Of a stretch of 64,000 nucleotides of DNA, positions 23,609 through 33,559 are shown in pieces. Numbering within the stretch: position 1 is the stretch's first letter; the number at the start of each line of letters is the position of its first letter. The DNA is from Stomorhina lunata (Eukaryota; Arthropoda; Insecta; Diptera; Rhiniidae), in assembly GCA_933228675.1 (NCBI GenBank), contig OW121741.1, positions 41,712,580 to 41,776,579 on the forward strand, given 5' to 3'. Under the pieces are notes generated by a model that made no database searches, had not been told where the DNA came from, and was given only the letters and a program-made list of their open reading frames with translations. Position numbers and translations under genes: made by a program.

Positions 23609-25228
23609 TTTTTTGGTCCTTCACCGGATAAATCCGAACCCCCTTTGTTCGTGGAATATTTCCTAAGAAAATATATTTTATTTCCAGATCCCCGAAGATT
23701 TACCCATTTATTATCCATATCCCAACCCAGGATTCCTTGGATTATTTTTTAAATTTTATTTTTTGTTCAACAAAAAAAGGTACGTTCTTTCATTTATTTA
23801 AGAAGTGTGTGAAAGTGTGTGCTAAAATAAAAAGAAAACAAACCAACAGTGCCAACCCAAACCCCTATATAAAAATTGCAATTTGCCGTCGGCAAAACAC
23901 AATTCGTTTTACACAAGTGTATTTTTATTATTTTTTCGCTATTATATTGCTCTGATCACGCGAGTGTTATTTTGTTATTTTTTTTAAATAAAATATACTC
24001 ATATTTTGTTATTTTAATCGCGATAGTCGTATTTTTATTTTATTAAAAAATAAATATTCATTTATTTGAAGTGTTTTTTGTTGTTTTTAATTTTCATTCC
24101 TTTCATCGCTGTTAACAACAGTTTTCTGCTGCTAACAGAAAGCTTTAAATTAATACCCCCAAAATAATAAGAAATAAAAGTAAACAAAAACAGACGGACA
24201 CGCATTAAAAAATATTTTTATTTAAGTGTTTCAGTGCCTTTAAATAAATAAAAAATATTCAAAACAAAATATAAAAAAAAATTTGTTGTTATTTTAACAA
24301 TACCCAGTGATCAGTGAGAGTGATATTTATTTTAATATATACAAGCGAAATATACACTGTGTGGTTGTTGGTGTTTTTTTTTCTTTTTTACTTGTTTTGC
24401 TTTGCTAGCTCATACTCACACACACGCCGCTAGTGCTGCAACTTTTTATTCGGTCGATTAAACCGGTTACTCGTTATTATTCGGTAATAAAGTGTATTTA
24501 TACCCATTTTTTATATTTAATTATTATTAATTAAATAATTTAGTGCATTTTTTACTGAATTTTATTACAATAAATAATTGCGATTAAATTTTATTCGAAG
24601 ATTAATCAATTTTTCAAATTCAAAGCGAGTACCCGTTTTAGTTTTGCAGTGCTAGTGCTTTTCAAAGTTTGTTTTTATATTTTTTCATAAACGAAAGTAA
24701 TTTACACTGAAAGAAATTTGTTGTTCGACTGATTTTTTGATCGCAAAGTTGATAAATATTGTGATTTTTACCCGGTTACTCGTTAATTAATTCTAAAAAA
24801 GCGAACAATAAGTGAAATTACTTTCAGTATATCAAACTTTGAACTAATTTAACTGTTTTTATTTAAATTTATTTACAATAAATTTGATTTTTACCCAATT
24901 TATTATTTTTTGAAAATTTTATTCGATTTTTATTTTTGATTTTAATCGATTTTTTGTTGACTTTATTGTTGATTTATTCATTATTTTGAAATTTTGGACC
25001 TTTTTCTAGTGAAAATTTGTTGAATTTTCTTGATTTTTACCCATTTTTCGAATTTATTTTAAATTTTTTCACTTTTAGAAAGATTTGGTCTTTGATTTTA
25101 TACATTTCTTTTTGATTTTAATCAAAGTTACCCCATATTTTGAAGTTTTTTTTTTGCTTTTTATCTTTTTTTTTCTCGAATTTCTTTGTTTTTTTGTCAA
25201 AATTACTTCCTATAATTTAAGATCAAAA
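23609..25228 (+). other. 1.6-kb untranslated leader of the BEL element
   Basis: No ORF of interest. The leader is AT-rich and strand-biased, with TACCC recurring about nine times. The 14-mer CCGGTTACTCGTTA is repeated at 24463-24476 and 24772-24785 in loosely repeated surroundings. A good splice donor-like sequence AAAG|GTACGT is at 23779/23780. The leader is long for such an element and probably holds packaging or splicing signals (inference). Confidence 0.6.
23614..23622 (+). promoter_or_regulatory. primer binding site, probable tRNA-Tyr
   Basis: TGGTCCTTC, five bases after the LTR, is complementary to a tRNA 3' end GAAGGACCA. Insect tRNA-Tyr ends that way as I recall it. Beyond nine bases the match breaks down, so the tRNA identity is an inference. 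Confidence 0.55.
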
Positions 25229-28200
25229 ATGGATATATCTGCCTTAGTTCTTAATTGTGATCGATTGGCTGATTTCGAAGCCTATATTTCCATTATCCCT
25301 ATCAATGATCACAGTATTGGTTCTCTTATGAGCCATGAAAAAGAACTTAACAGATTATGGGAAGCTGTTCGATCAATATATGACAGTCTGTTGATTGAGG
25401 CTAGCAAGCTCAAGAGCCCACTAATCGTAGAAATAAAAGCAAAGTATATGACTTCCTATTGTACATATACTCGCGGATTTTCTTTGATTAACTCCAATTT
25501 AGACAGATTGAAAGCCGCAGCCAAGGCTGAATTATTGGAGAAAGATTTAAGCTCGTCACCTTTAGTTCATTTACCCCCATGCGATACTCCCATTTTTTAC
25601 GGTGACTATAAGAGCTGGCCCTCATTTCGTGACATGTTTTCAGCGTTGTATGGCAACAACGCTCGTTTAACCCCCGTTCAAAAACTTTACTATTTGTTAC
25701 AAAAAACCGCAAAAGATGCTCACGATGTCATACAGACTGTACCGTTAACCAATGATGGCTATGCAATCGCATGGAAGAAATTGGTTGACACTTATGAAAA
25801 CAAAAGTGCCCTCATTAACGAACAGCTACGAACTCTTTTGAGCATTAAATCCGTTGGTCAAGAAACAGGTCCGAATATTAAAAATTTGCAAAGAACGATT
25901 AATGATTGTATAACCAATCTATCGTTACTAGAAGTTACACCCGAGATATTTTACCACGTTATCCTAGTTTATATTTGCGCCACAAAGTTGCCAGAAAACA
26001 CTCTAAGTCTTTGGGAGCAGTCGAAGAAATCTTCCTCCGAAACTTCAAAATGGAAAGATATGGATGAATTTTTGACTGCTCGGTTTAAGACGCTCGAATC
26101 AATTTCGGACATTAGGCAATCGCATTCGAACCCTGTTCAAACCCAGAATATATCTTCTAATTCCCGAAATCAATGGAAAGCCCAAAGTTTTAATGTCACG
26201 AAAAAACCCCAAAATGATTCGAGAAAAGTACAAAGTTTTGCGACAAATACTAGTACAAATCCTACTGTAAGTCGTTGTTACCTCTGCCAAGGCCCACATC
26301 CATTAAGACTTTGTCAAGCGTTTATGAATCAGAGTGTAGATGAAAGGTTCGCGACAGTCAAAAGGCTTAAATGCTGCTCGAACTGTCTGGCAACATCACA
26401 CGAATTTAAAAATTGTAAAAGCGTTCACGTTTGTTCTCTGTGTAAAAAGAAGCATCATTCGATGCTTCATAAGGAAAATAGGCAACAGGGACAATTTCCT
26501 GCACCTACCACACCCCATGCTTCAGTAGCTTCTGCTACTAATGTACCTAATCAGTACCTAGCACCCGTTTCAAACCCGAATTCCACTAGCAATTCATCTC
26601 AACCCCCGATAAATTTTAACCCTTCAACTTCAGAAGCGGCTCGGAATCTTCACACATATTCCGCACATTTGAACTCTTACCCCGATTCCACGGTCCTATT
26701 AGGATCGGCAACTTGTTTTGTTCTGATGAACGACATCAAATGTGCGGCCCGAGCTCTAGTTGACCCCGGATCGCAAGGTACCTTTATTTCAAAGAGGTTA
26801 CAAAGGAAGCTTGCTATTCCCACATTTTCAGTGCCTATGACTAGTGTCACAGGCATGATGGATTGCTTAGCTGGAAAATCTTCAACCATGTGTGCATTTA
26901 CGATCGAGTCGCCGATCAACCCCGATTTTAAACTTCACATTCAAGCATATGTAGTTGAGAAAATAACCGGTCAGTTGCCATCGTGTTCTCTAGCTAACAT
27001 GGTAACCTCAAATTTCCCCGAGATTACAATGACCGACGTCATGTGTACCCGGATGGACATTCTGTTAGGAGGAAACGTTTATCCAAAGATTTTAACTACG
27101 GATGTTAGAATACATCCGAATGGCAACCTGATCGCACAGAGAACAGTCTTTGGTTGGATAGTTACTGGTGAAGTTTTTCAAAGTAGACCCCTACATTCTG
27201 TTGCATCATTCTGCAATCAGCTTGAACTGAATAACCAAATTGCTCGGTTTTGGGAACTTGAAGAAGTTCCACAAGCAACAGAGTTGACCGAAGCTGAAGA
27301 ATATTGTGAAGAACTTTACCGGACTACAACCTATAGAAACCCCGATGGTCGATATGTAGTTTCACTCCCATTTCGACGAGATATCTCAAATGAAGTGTCA
27401 TTAGGCGATTCTCGAAATAGTGCTTTGTCTCAGTTCAAACGAAATGAAACGCGTCTTTTGAAAACCCCCGAAATGAAATCACTTTATGATAGTGTGATAC
27501 GCGAATATTTCGAATTAGGACAAGCTAAGGCAGTAGAACCCCGAGATACAAATACGACAACGTATTATTTACCCCATCACGCCGTGTTTAAACCCGAAAG
27601 TTCCACTACTAAACTTAGAGTAGTATTTAATGCTTCTAACCCTTCCTCCAACGGCGTGAGTTTGAATAGTTTGTTACACCCCGGGCCTGTTTTACAGGCA
27701 GATCTAACAGTTCTTATTCTGCGATGGAGACTTTATCGGTATGTCTTCAATGCAGATATCGAGAAAATGTATCGCCAAATTTTAATTCGTCCCGACCAAA
27801 CCCCATTCCAGCGAATATTATATCGCTCGAATCCCGATGAAGACGTACAGGATTATGAGTTAAATACGGTCACGTTTGGTGTAAATTGTGCACCGTATTT
27901 AGCGATTCGAACCCTAATTCAATTGGCAAATGATAATGAAACCCTGAATCCTTTAGCATCGGAAATTCTGAGAACCCAAATGTATGTCGACGACGTACTA
28001 GCTGGCTCCCATGAGCTAGAAGATGCCTTCAGGAGACGCAATGAGCTAACCCATGTTCTTGAATCGGCTGGTTTCGTTTTGCGAAAATGGACAGCTAATC
28101 ATATACGTCTACTGGAGGGTTTACCCTGCGAGAATCTGCTTAATGCGGACTTCTTGAGAATTTCTGATGCAAGTACGACTAAAACTCTTGGCTTGCGATG

Positions 28201-30532
28201 GAACGCTGATCACGACAGCTTCTATTTTAAACTTGTTGCGCAACCAAATCGGGATTTTGTTACTAAACGTGCTGTCTTATCTGAAATTGCAAAATTATTT
28301 GATCCTGCCGGTTGGCTTTCACCCAAGATTATCGTTGCAAAAATCATTATGCAACAAATATGGAAAGATAAGACAGATTGGGACGAATGTTTAAAACACC
28401 TTACCTTAATTCAATGGCGAACATTTTTAGATGATTATTTGAATATTGAGAAAATTAGGATACCCAGATGGGTTAATTTTCACCCAAATCAGGAAATTGA
28501 ACTTCATGCATTTTGCGATGCATCTGAAAAGGCATATGGTGCAGCACTCTATGTAAGAAATTTGTCATCCGTGAATATAACGTCACATTTGCTAACTTCA
28601 AAGACAAAGGTAGCTCCAGTTAAGTCCGAAACATTACCCCGTTTAGAACTTTGCGGAGCGGCTTTGATGGCGAACATGGTAGAATCCCTGTGTAGTCAAT
28701 TAAATCTTGACAAGAAAAGGATTTATCTATGGACTGATTCTACTATAGTTTTATCTTGGCTCAAAAAACCCCCGTGTCATTGGCCAACCTTTGTCAAGAA
28801 TAGAGTAGCTTTGATCCTTAAGAAAGTTGGTAATGAAAATTGGTCTCACGTTGATTCTAAAGATAATCCAGCGGACTTGGCAAGTCGTGGAACTTCAGCC
28901 CGAGACCTGGCCGATAATTCTTTATGGTGGCACGGTCCTAAGTGGCTACGTCAACCCCGAGAAAATTGGCCTCAACAACCCCATATAAATCATATAAACC
29001 CAGAAGTTCAAACATATTCTGCGCAGATTGAACAATCGTATGACATACTCGAGCGATTTTCAGATTTACCCCATGCGATGCGAGTTCTTTCGTATTGTTT
29101 CAGGTGTTTCGAATTTTTGCAAACCAGGAAATATTCGCACAACACTTTAGAGTTAACCCATTCTGAGATGAAATTCACTCGAGATCGTTTAGTTCTAATA
29201 TGTCAACGAAAGTTTATCCCAGAACATAAACAACTTTCTAAAGGTAACCCGTTGTCAAAGGGAAGTAATTTACTTACACTTAACCCGTTTATCGACTCAA
29301 AAGGATATGTCAGAATAAATGGTCGACTTGTACGGTCACCAGGTTTGACATATGATGAACGTTATCCTAAAATATTGCCGTATTCTGCACGCTTTACCCG
29401 TTTATTTGTGGAACATGTTCATAAATGCTCTGCTCATGGTGGACATTCTTTAATGCTCCGACTAGTGAGAAGTGAGTTCTGGGTCCCGAAATTGAAAAAC
29501 TTGATTCGTACAGTAATTCGAAACTGCAAGGAATGTACCATATATCGAAAACAGTCCGGTCAGCAAATTATGGCTGCATTACCCCCTGAACGTGCGTCTC
29601 TGTCGAGACCGTTTACCCACACCGGACTAGATTTCGCAGGTCCGTTCGACATAAAATCATATGCTGGTAGAGGTTGTCGAATTACCAAAGGCTATGTTTT
29701 GGTTTTCGTATGTTTTGCAACGAAAGCAATTCATTTAGAAGCGACCGGTGATATGTCGACGGAAACATTCCTAGCGGCTTTCGCTCGTTTTTTCTCACGC
29801 CGTGGATGTCCTGCACATTTGTACTCTGATAACGGAACCGCATTCGTCGGTGCAGCTAATTTACTTGAGGTTGACCGAAAGCAGTTCTTAAGCGATATGA
29901 GAAATAGACTATTAGTCCGAAATAGTTTTCAGCCAGTGGAATGGCATTTTATACCCCCCGGAGCTCCTCATATGGGCGGCTTGTGGGAAGCCGGCGTAAA
30001 GAGTGTAAAAACTCACTTACGTAAAATTTCTGGTGTGCAGAAATTCACATTTGAGGAGTTTGTAACTATGTTAACCCGCATTGAAGCATGTCTTAACTCG
30101 AGACCTTTAACGGCAATGAGTGACGATCCCACAGATTTAGTTCCATTAACCCCAGGACATTTTTTGGTAGGAGCACCACTTTTGATACCCCCTGAACCCG
30201 ATCATTCTGATCTTCGTTTGAGTATTGCCAATAGATGGCAAAAGCTCAAGGTGCTTCACCACCAATTTGCTTTGAGATGGAAGGAGGAATACCTTAAGGA
30301 ACTCCATCGGAGAGTAAAATGGAAATACCCACAAAAAGATTTTGAAGTAGGCGACTTAGTTGTGATCCGTCAGGATAATTTACCCCCAAATGAATGGCGG
30401 CTAGGTCGTATAGAGAAAACTTATTTAGGGCAAGATAGTAAAGTCCGCACTGCGGACGTGAGAACGGCTTCAGGCGTTTTCACAAGGCCTATAGTGAAGC
30501 TAGTTCTCTTACCCAATTCAGAAACCCACTGA
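25229..30532 (+). CDS. BEL/Pao Gag-Pol polyprotein
   Basis: 1767 residues from the ATG at 25229 (good context, TCAAAAATGG). The open frame extends 48 codons further upstream without an ATG. Domains: Gag-like DUF1759 (about 90-260, with FYGDYKSWPSFRDMF near 122), Cys/His zinc knuckles (about 349-413), aspartic protease with ALVDPGSQGTFIS (about 510), reverse transcriptase (about 780-1000; FNADIEKMYRQ, catalytic YVDD at 918-921). Then RNase H (about 1094-1230; FCDASEKAYGAAL, LWTDSTIVLSWLK, NPADLASRG), the integrase zinc domain (about 1397-1436), the integrase core (about 1460-1600; DFAGPF, YSDNGTAF, GGLWEAGVK) and the C-terminal DUF5641. All catalytic residues I looked for are present. No stop or frameshift occurs. 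Confidence 0.96.
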   Translation: MDISALVLNCDRLADFEAYISIIPINDHSIGSLMSHEKELNRLWEAVRSIYDSLLIEASKLKSPLIVEIKAKYMTSYCTYTRGFSLINSNLDRLKAAAKAELLEKDLSSSPLVHLPPCDTPIFYGDYKSWPSFRDMFSALYGNNARLTPVQKLYYLLQKTAKDAHDVIQTVPLTNDGYAIAWKKLVDTYENKSALINEQLRTLLSIKSVGQETGPNIKNLQRTINDCITNLSLLEVTPEIFYHVILVYICATKLPENTLSLWEQSKKSSSETSKWKDMDEFLTARFKTLESISDIRQSHSNPVQTQNISSNSRNQWKAQSFNVTKKPQNDSRKVQSFATNTSTNPTVSRCYLCQGPHPLRLCQAFMNQSVDERFATVKRLKCCSNCLATSHEFKNCKSVHVCSLCKKKHHSMLHKENRQQGQFPAPTTPHASVASATNVPNQYLAPVSNPNSTSNSSQPPINFNPSTSEAARNLHTYSAHLNSYPDSTVLLGSATCFVLMNDIKCAARALVDPGSQGTFISKRLQRKLAIPTFSVPMTSVTGMMDCLAGKSSTMCAFTIESPINPDFKLHIQAYVVEKITGQLPSCSLANMVTSNFPEITMTDVMCTRMDILLGGNVYPKILTTDVRIHPNGNLIAQRTVFGWIVTGEVFQSRPLHSVASFCNQLELNNQIARFWELEEVPQATELTEAEEYCEELYRTTTYRNPDGRYVVSLPFRRDISNEVSLGDSRNSALSQFKRNETRLLKTPEMKSLYDSVIREYFELGQAKAVEPRDTNTTTYYLPHHAVFKPESSTTKLRVVFNASNPSSNGVSLNSLLHPGPVLQADLTVLILRWRLYRYVFNADIEKMYRQILIRPDQTPFQRILYRSNPDEDVQDYELNTVTFGVNCAPYLAIRTLIQLANDNETLNPLASEILRTQMYVDDVLAGSHELEDAFRRRNELTHVLESAGFVLRKWTANHIRLLEGLPCENLLNADFLRISDASTTKTLGLRWNADHDSFYFKLVAQPNRDFVTKRAVLSEIAKLFDPAGWLSPKIIVAKIIMQQIWKDKTDWDECLKHLTLIQWRTFLDDYLNIEKIRIPRWVNFHPNQEIELHAFCDASEKAYGAALYVRNLSSVNITSHLLTSKTKVAPVKSETLPRLELCGAALMANMVESLCSQLNLDKKRIYLWTDSTIVLSWLKKPPCHWPTFVKNRVALILKKVGNENWSHVDSKDNPADLASRGTSARDLADNSLWWHGPKWLRQPRENWPQQPHINHINPEVQTYSAQIEQSYDILERFSDLPHAMRVLSYCFRCFEFLQTRKYSHNTLELTHSEMKFTRDRLVLICQRKFIPEHKQLSKGNPLSKGSNLLTLNPFIDSKGYVRINGRLVRSPGLTYDERYPKILPYSARFTRLFVEHVHKCSAHGGHSLMLRLVRSEFWVPKLKNLIRTVIRNCKECTIYRKQSGQQIMAALPPERASLSRPFTHTGLDFAGPFDIKSYAGRGCRITKGYVLVFVCFATKAIHLEATGDMSTETFLAAFARFFSRRGCPAHLYSDNGTAFVGAANLLEVDRKQFLSDMRNRLLVRNSFQPVEWHFIPPGAPHMGGLWEAGVKSVKTHLRKISGVQKFTFEEFVTMLTRIEACLNSRPLTAMSDDPTDLVPLTPGHFLVGAPLLIPPEPDHSDLRLSIANRWQKLKVLHHQFALRWKEEYLKELHRRVKWKYPQKDFEVGDLVVIRQDNLPPNEWRLGRIEKTYLGQDSKVRTADVRTASGVFTRPIVKLVLLPNSETH

Positions 30533-30535
30533 TTG

Positions 30536-30582
30536 TCTTTTTTTTCTCTCTCTTCTACGTCTTTTTCTTTTCCGCTCTGCAG
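30536..30582 (+). promoter_or_regulatory. candidate 3' splice site before the second BEL ORF
   Basis: A 40-nt pyrimidine-rich stretch (TTTTTTTCTCTCTCTTCTAC through CTTTTTCTTTTCCGCTCTG) ends in CAG at 30580-30582, five bases before the ATG at 30588. This is a near-ideal acceptor. Splicing from the donor-like AAAG|GTACGT at 23779 would make a subgenomic mRNA with the second ORF first. Direct evidence would need RNA reads. Confidence 0.6.
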
Positions 30583-30587
30583 TTATA

Positions 30588-31142
30588 ATGGCATCCCGTC
30601 GTTTAGAGGTTCACCGCAATCCCGAAGAATCCTCAACTGAGGTTAAGCGACCACTCCGTGATGAGAGCCTTAGGGACTGTCGCTTGTGTAAGAGTGAGCA
30701 CGCACTGAGGCTTTGCCCCAAATTTCGTAGAATGCCGGTGGGGGAGCGGTGGGAAACTGTTAAACGTTTTCAATACTGCTTCAACTGCTTGGCACACACT
30801 CACATGGTGTCTAAATGCAAAAGCCGTGAAAGGTGCATGGAGTGTTGTGCCGAGCACCACACGCTTCTCCACCGCCATAAAAGGCAACGTGGCACCCGAA
30901 ACCCCGCGCGAAAAAGTGATACTCAAGCAAGCGGCAGTTCTAAGGCTCAGAAGAAGAAGAGGAACAAACGAGGAAAGAAGGCCGCCAAGAAACCCGGCGC
31001 GAATAATAACCAGGCCTGTTCCTGCTCCTGTCAGCAGCACAACAAACAACAACCACAACGCCAACTGCAGCCACATATGGCACAAAATTCTACCCCAGCT
31101 ACAATAATAATAAATGTTATGTCGGGGCATATTGCCTCTTAA
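30588..31142 (+). CDS. BEL second ORF: zinc-knuckle protein with basic tail
   Basis: 184 residues from a true ATG. Residues 31-103 (CRLCKSEHALRLCPKFRRMP ... CFNCLAHTHMVSKCKSRERC ... HHTLLH) parallel the Gag knuckles of the main polyprotein (CYLCQGPHPLRLCQAF ... CSNCLATSHEFKNCKS ... HHSMLH) Cys for Cys. A strongly basic stretch follows (KKKRNKRGKKAAKKPG near 124-139), then a Gln-rich C-terminus. There is no signal peptide or membrane segment, so it is not an envelope protein although it occupies the env position. Base composition is richer in G+C than pol. It is likely a nucleic-acid-binding accessory protein that arose by duplication or capture of the Gag knuckle block. The role is unproven. 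Confidence 0.85.
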   Translation: MASRRLEVHRNPEESSTEVKRPLRDESLRDCRLCKSEHALRLCPKFRRMPVGERWETVKRFQYCFNCLAHTHMVSKCKSRERCMECCAEHHTLLHRHKRQRGTRNPARKSDTQASGSSKAQKKKRNKRGKKAAKKPGANNNQACSCSCQQHNKQQPQRQLQPHMAQNSTPATIIINVMSGHIAS

Positions 31143-31515
31143 TTTTTTATTATTGTTTTTATTTATAAAAAAAAAAAAAAAAAAAATGATATAAATGAAT
31201 TTTTTTTAAACAAAAGAAGAAAGATCTACTTTTTTTATTTTTTTTTCTATTTACCCAAAGATTTTATTCCCCCCAGTCACCCGAAGCGTCATCTGAAGAC
31301 TACAGCGAACCCGAAGTCAATGGTCATCCTGAGCAGGACCTTTATCCAGTGTCACATCAGAGTTTCTACCCCGGATCAAAGCAGAACTCATCATCCATAT
31401 TGTATTTTTTATTTATCTAAAAAATTGTTACAAATCGTAAACTCTGTTTTCAGCTCACATTTGACCCGCGTTTTTTCTTAGCCTTCCTTGTTGCAGTATT
31501 GCAAGGGGGGCGGGA
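31143..31515 (+). other. BEL 3' untranslated region and polypurine tract
   Basis: Non-coding. It ends with the purine-rich GCAAGGGGGGCGGGA (31501-31515) directly against the 3' LTR, where plus-strand synthesis would be primed. An A-run lies at about 31166-31186. Confidence 0.8.
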
Positions 31516-31789
31516 TGTTTACGCGCATAGTGTAAAAGGCCACCTGTCAAATTATTGTTCAGTGGCCTTTTCTATGTTTTCCTTTGGCGCACATTAATCC
31601 GCTCTTTTTCTATTATTACATATTGTCAAATTACTTACTCTTGTAAACCCAACCCGAACGGTACGTAATTACCAAAATAACCCGAAAAGATTAAATAAAT
31701 CTATAAATAATATTATTTGAATTCAACCCCCTAATACTCTGTGTTTTTTATTTCCTATATTTTTCTTGGTTTAAATATTCCGGAGAACA
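31516..31789 (+). repeat. 3' LTR of the BEL element
   Basis: 274 bp, read as identical to 23335-23608. Followed by the second copy of GGTTT and by the continuation of element E2. Confidence 0.93.
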
Positions 31790-32224
31790 GGTTTATTAAT
31801 TGGAATGACCAAAGTCCGACAGGTGGCGCCACTGATATTACTCAAAATGAATTAAATCATAAACTGTGCATTTGATCAGACTATAAGTGAATTAAATCAT
31901 AAACTGTGCACTTGATCATGTTATGATCATAAGCAAAGTTGTTACGCATAAGCAGGTGAAGGTTTCTTAGTGGTATGAACGACTTCAGGCGGCGCCACTG
32001 AAAACTACTCAAAATGAATTAAATCGTAAACTGTGCATTTGATTAGACTATAATCTTTAGCAAAGTTGTTGCGCATGAGGAGGTTTCTGTTGGTATGACC
32101 AATTTTCAAAATTATTTAAAATGAGTTAAACTGTAACTGTATAAAATAAAATATATAAAAACTTTAAAATTTGCCTCAAAATGCTTATCATAAAGCCCCG
32201 AGCAAGGCTCGGTCAACCAGGTAC

Positions 32225-33559
32225 TAAGTTTTTATACAATCAATATTTATTAAGCATAAATAATTCTATCAAGCATAATCCAAAGCGTTTCTGGAATTTT
32301 ATTAATTCTAAAAAAATAACTCTTCCATCCCAGTTTTAATGTCTTACAATAACATATCATCACAAACTTTAAAAGATTCCGTTAACCTTTTTGCGCAATA
32401 TTTTCAAACAAATTGTAATAATGACTCTTTAAATTTAAGTGGTTTTGATCTAAGCCATATCAATACTTGCACTGATTTTTCTGGTATGTCAATTTCTGAA
32501 GAGGACATCTCTAAAGCTATTAATAAAATATCTAACTCTTTCAAATCCGATATTGATGGAATTTCATCCTTTTTATTAAAAAAGTGTTGTGTTCCATTAC
32601 TTGAACCTCTAAAAATTATTTTTAATAAATCCATTCAATATGGTTATTTTATTCAGAAATGAAAATACACTTCTGTTATTCCTGTTCATAAGTCTGGTAA
32701 CAAAAATGAAGTCATCAATTATAGACCAATTTCTAAATTAATAAATATCTCAAAAATTTTCGAACATATTGTATATGAAAAAATTTTCTTCCAAATTAAG
32801 AGATTTATAATAATCGAACAACATGGCTTTATCCCTGGTAGATCTACTACTACGAATTTGACAATTTTCAATAAGTTCTGTATTTCAACTTTTGAAAATG
32901 GTTTTCAAGTCGATACAATTTATACTGATTTCGCAAAAGCTTTTGATAGTGTTCCTCATAACTTACTGTTATTAAAACTTTATAAAATTGGATTTCACTC
33001 ACAGATGCTAAGTTGGTTTCACTCCTAACTTACTGGAAGATTCTCAGTAGTATCCATTGATGGGGCAAGTTCTGAACCATTTATTCCGACCTCGGTAATA
33101 CCTCAAGGTAGTATCCTTGACCCTCTTCTTTTTATATTGTTTATTAATGATATTAAAAATTGTTTCAAATTTTCAAAGTCGTTGCTTTATGCTGATGATT
33201 TAAAGATCTTTAAATCTGCATCAAATACTAATGATATCTGTGAACTTCAGGAAGACTTATTTAGAGTTGGGCAGTGGTCTTCATTAAATGGATTACCCTT
33301 TAATATTAAAAAATGTTATGTTATGACTTACCATAGAAGCAGACATAAATTTCCATAATAATATTGTTTGTGGTGTAATTGATTGTCCGGATTTGCTTGA
33401 ATCTATAAAGTTATATGTTCCCTCTAGATCCCTCAGATCGAGAGGAAAATTGTTTTTTATTGATCTTCATAATACTGATTATGCATTAAATGGACCTCTC
33501 TCTAGAGCAATGAGATTATTTAATAGCTGTAGTAACTTTTTAGACATTAGTGTACCTAA
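32225..33559 (+). pseudogene. reverse transcriptase of the split non-LTR element
   Basis: Starts with the linker (KRFWNFINSKKITLPSQ, stop at about 32337). After a frameshift, the reverse transcriptase follows: SFKSDIDGISSFLLKKC, VINYRPISKLINISKIFE, QHGFIPGRSTTTNLTIF, YTDFAKAFDSVPHNLLL, VIPQGSILDPLLFILFIND, and the catalytic LYADDLKIF at about 33187-33215. Stops lie at about 32659, 33026 and 33356. The C-terminal block LYVPSRSLRSRGKLFFIDLH runs into the hAT insertion at 33560. It resumes in frame at 35342 and stops at 35376-35378. Confidence 0.85.

Larger units (their letters stand above)
23335..31789 (+). mobile_element. BEL/Pao LTR retrotransposon, complete, young
   Basis: Two 274-bp LTRs that read as identical (23335-23608 and 31516-31789), each starting TGTTTACGCGC and ending GGAGAACA. 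The 5-bp target duplication is GGTTT (23330-23334 and 31790-31794). A primer site lies 5 nt after the 5' LTR and a purine tract is flush with the 3' LTR. One long gag-pol frame (25229-30532) and a second small frame (30588-31142) are both uninterrupted. Identical LTRs imply a recent insertion. The element is placed in BEL/Pao by the domain order and by the protein motifs. Confidence 0.95.
22071..32224 (-). repeat. Helitron/Helentron-like element E2, split by the BEL retrotransposon
   Basis: E2 segments are 22071-23334 and 31795-32224. It opens ATCTTATATTCTTAAACGAG, then (TA)n at about 22099-22182, the conserved CTCTAAGAGGGTAAAA block, and four or more GTGGCGCCAC satellite units. It ends with the hairpin CCGAGCAAGGCTCGG and CCAGGTAC. 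The host is cut between A and T with no duplication. The BEL element sits inside a satellite unit, bracketed by GGTTT. Copies E4-E6 confirm that the interrupted unit reads straight through. Confidence 0.85.

Noticed and set aside
25085..25228. 48-codon upstream extension of the BEL polyprotein
   Set aside because: The frame is open but starts without ATG and encodes a Phe/Leu-rich stretch from T-rich leader DNA. The ATG at 25229 has better context.
30633..31130. 165-residue minus-strand frame opposite the second BEL ORF
   Set aside because: Shadow of the plus-strand zinc-knuckle ORF, whose Cys/His pattern is clearly the coding one. The reverse frame matches nothing I know.
30588..31142. Second BEL ORF as an envelope gene
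   Set aside because: It occupies the env position but has no signal peptide or membrane segment. Its zinc knuckles and basic tail indicate nucleic-acid binding.
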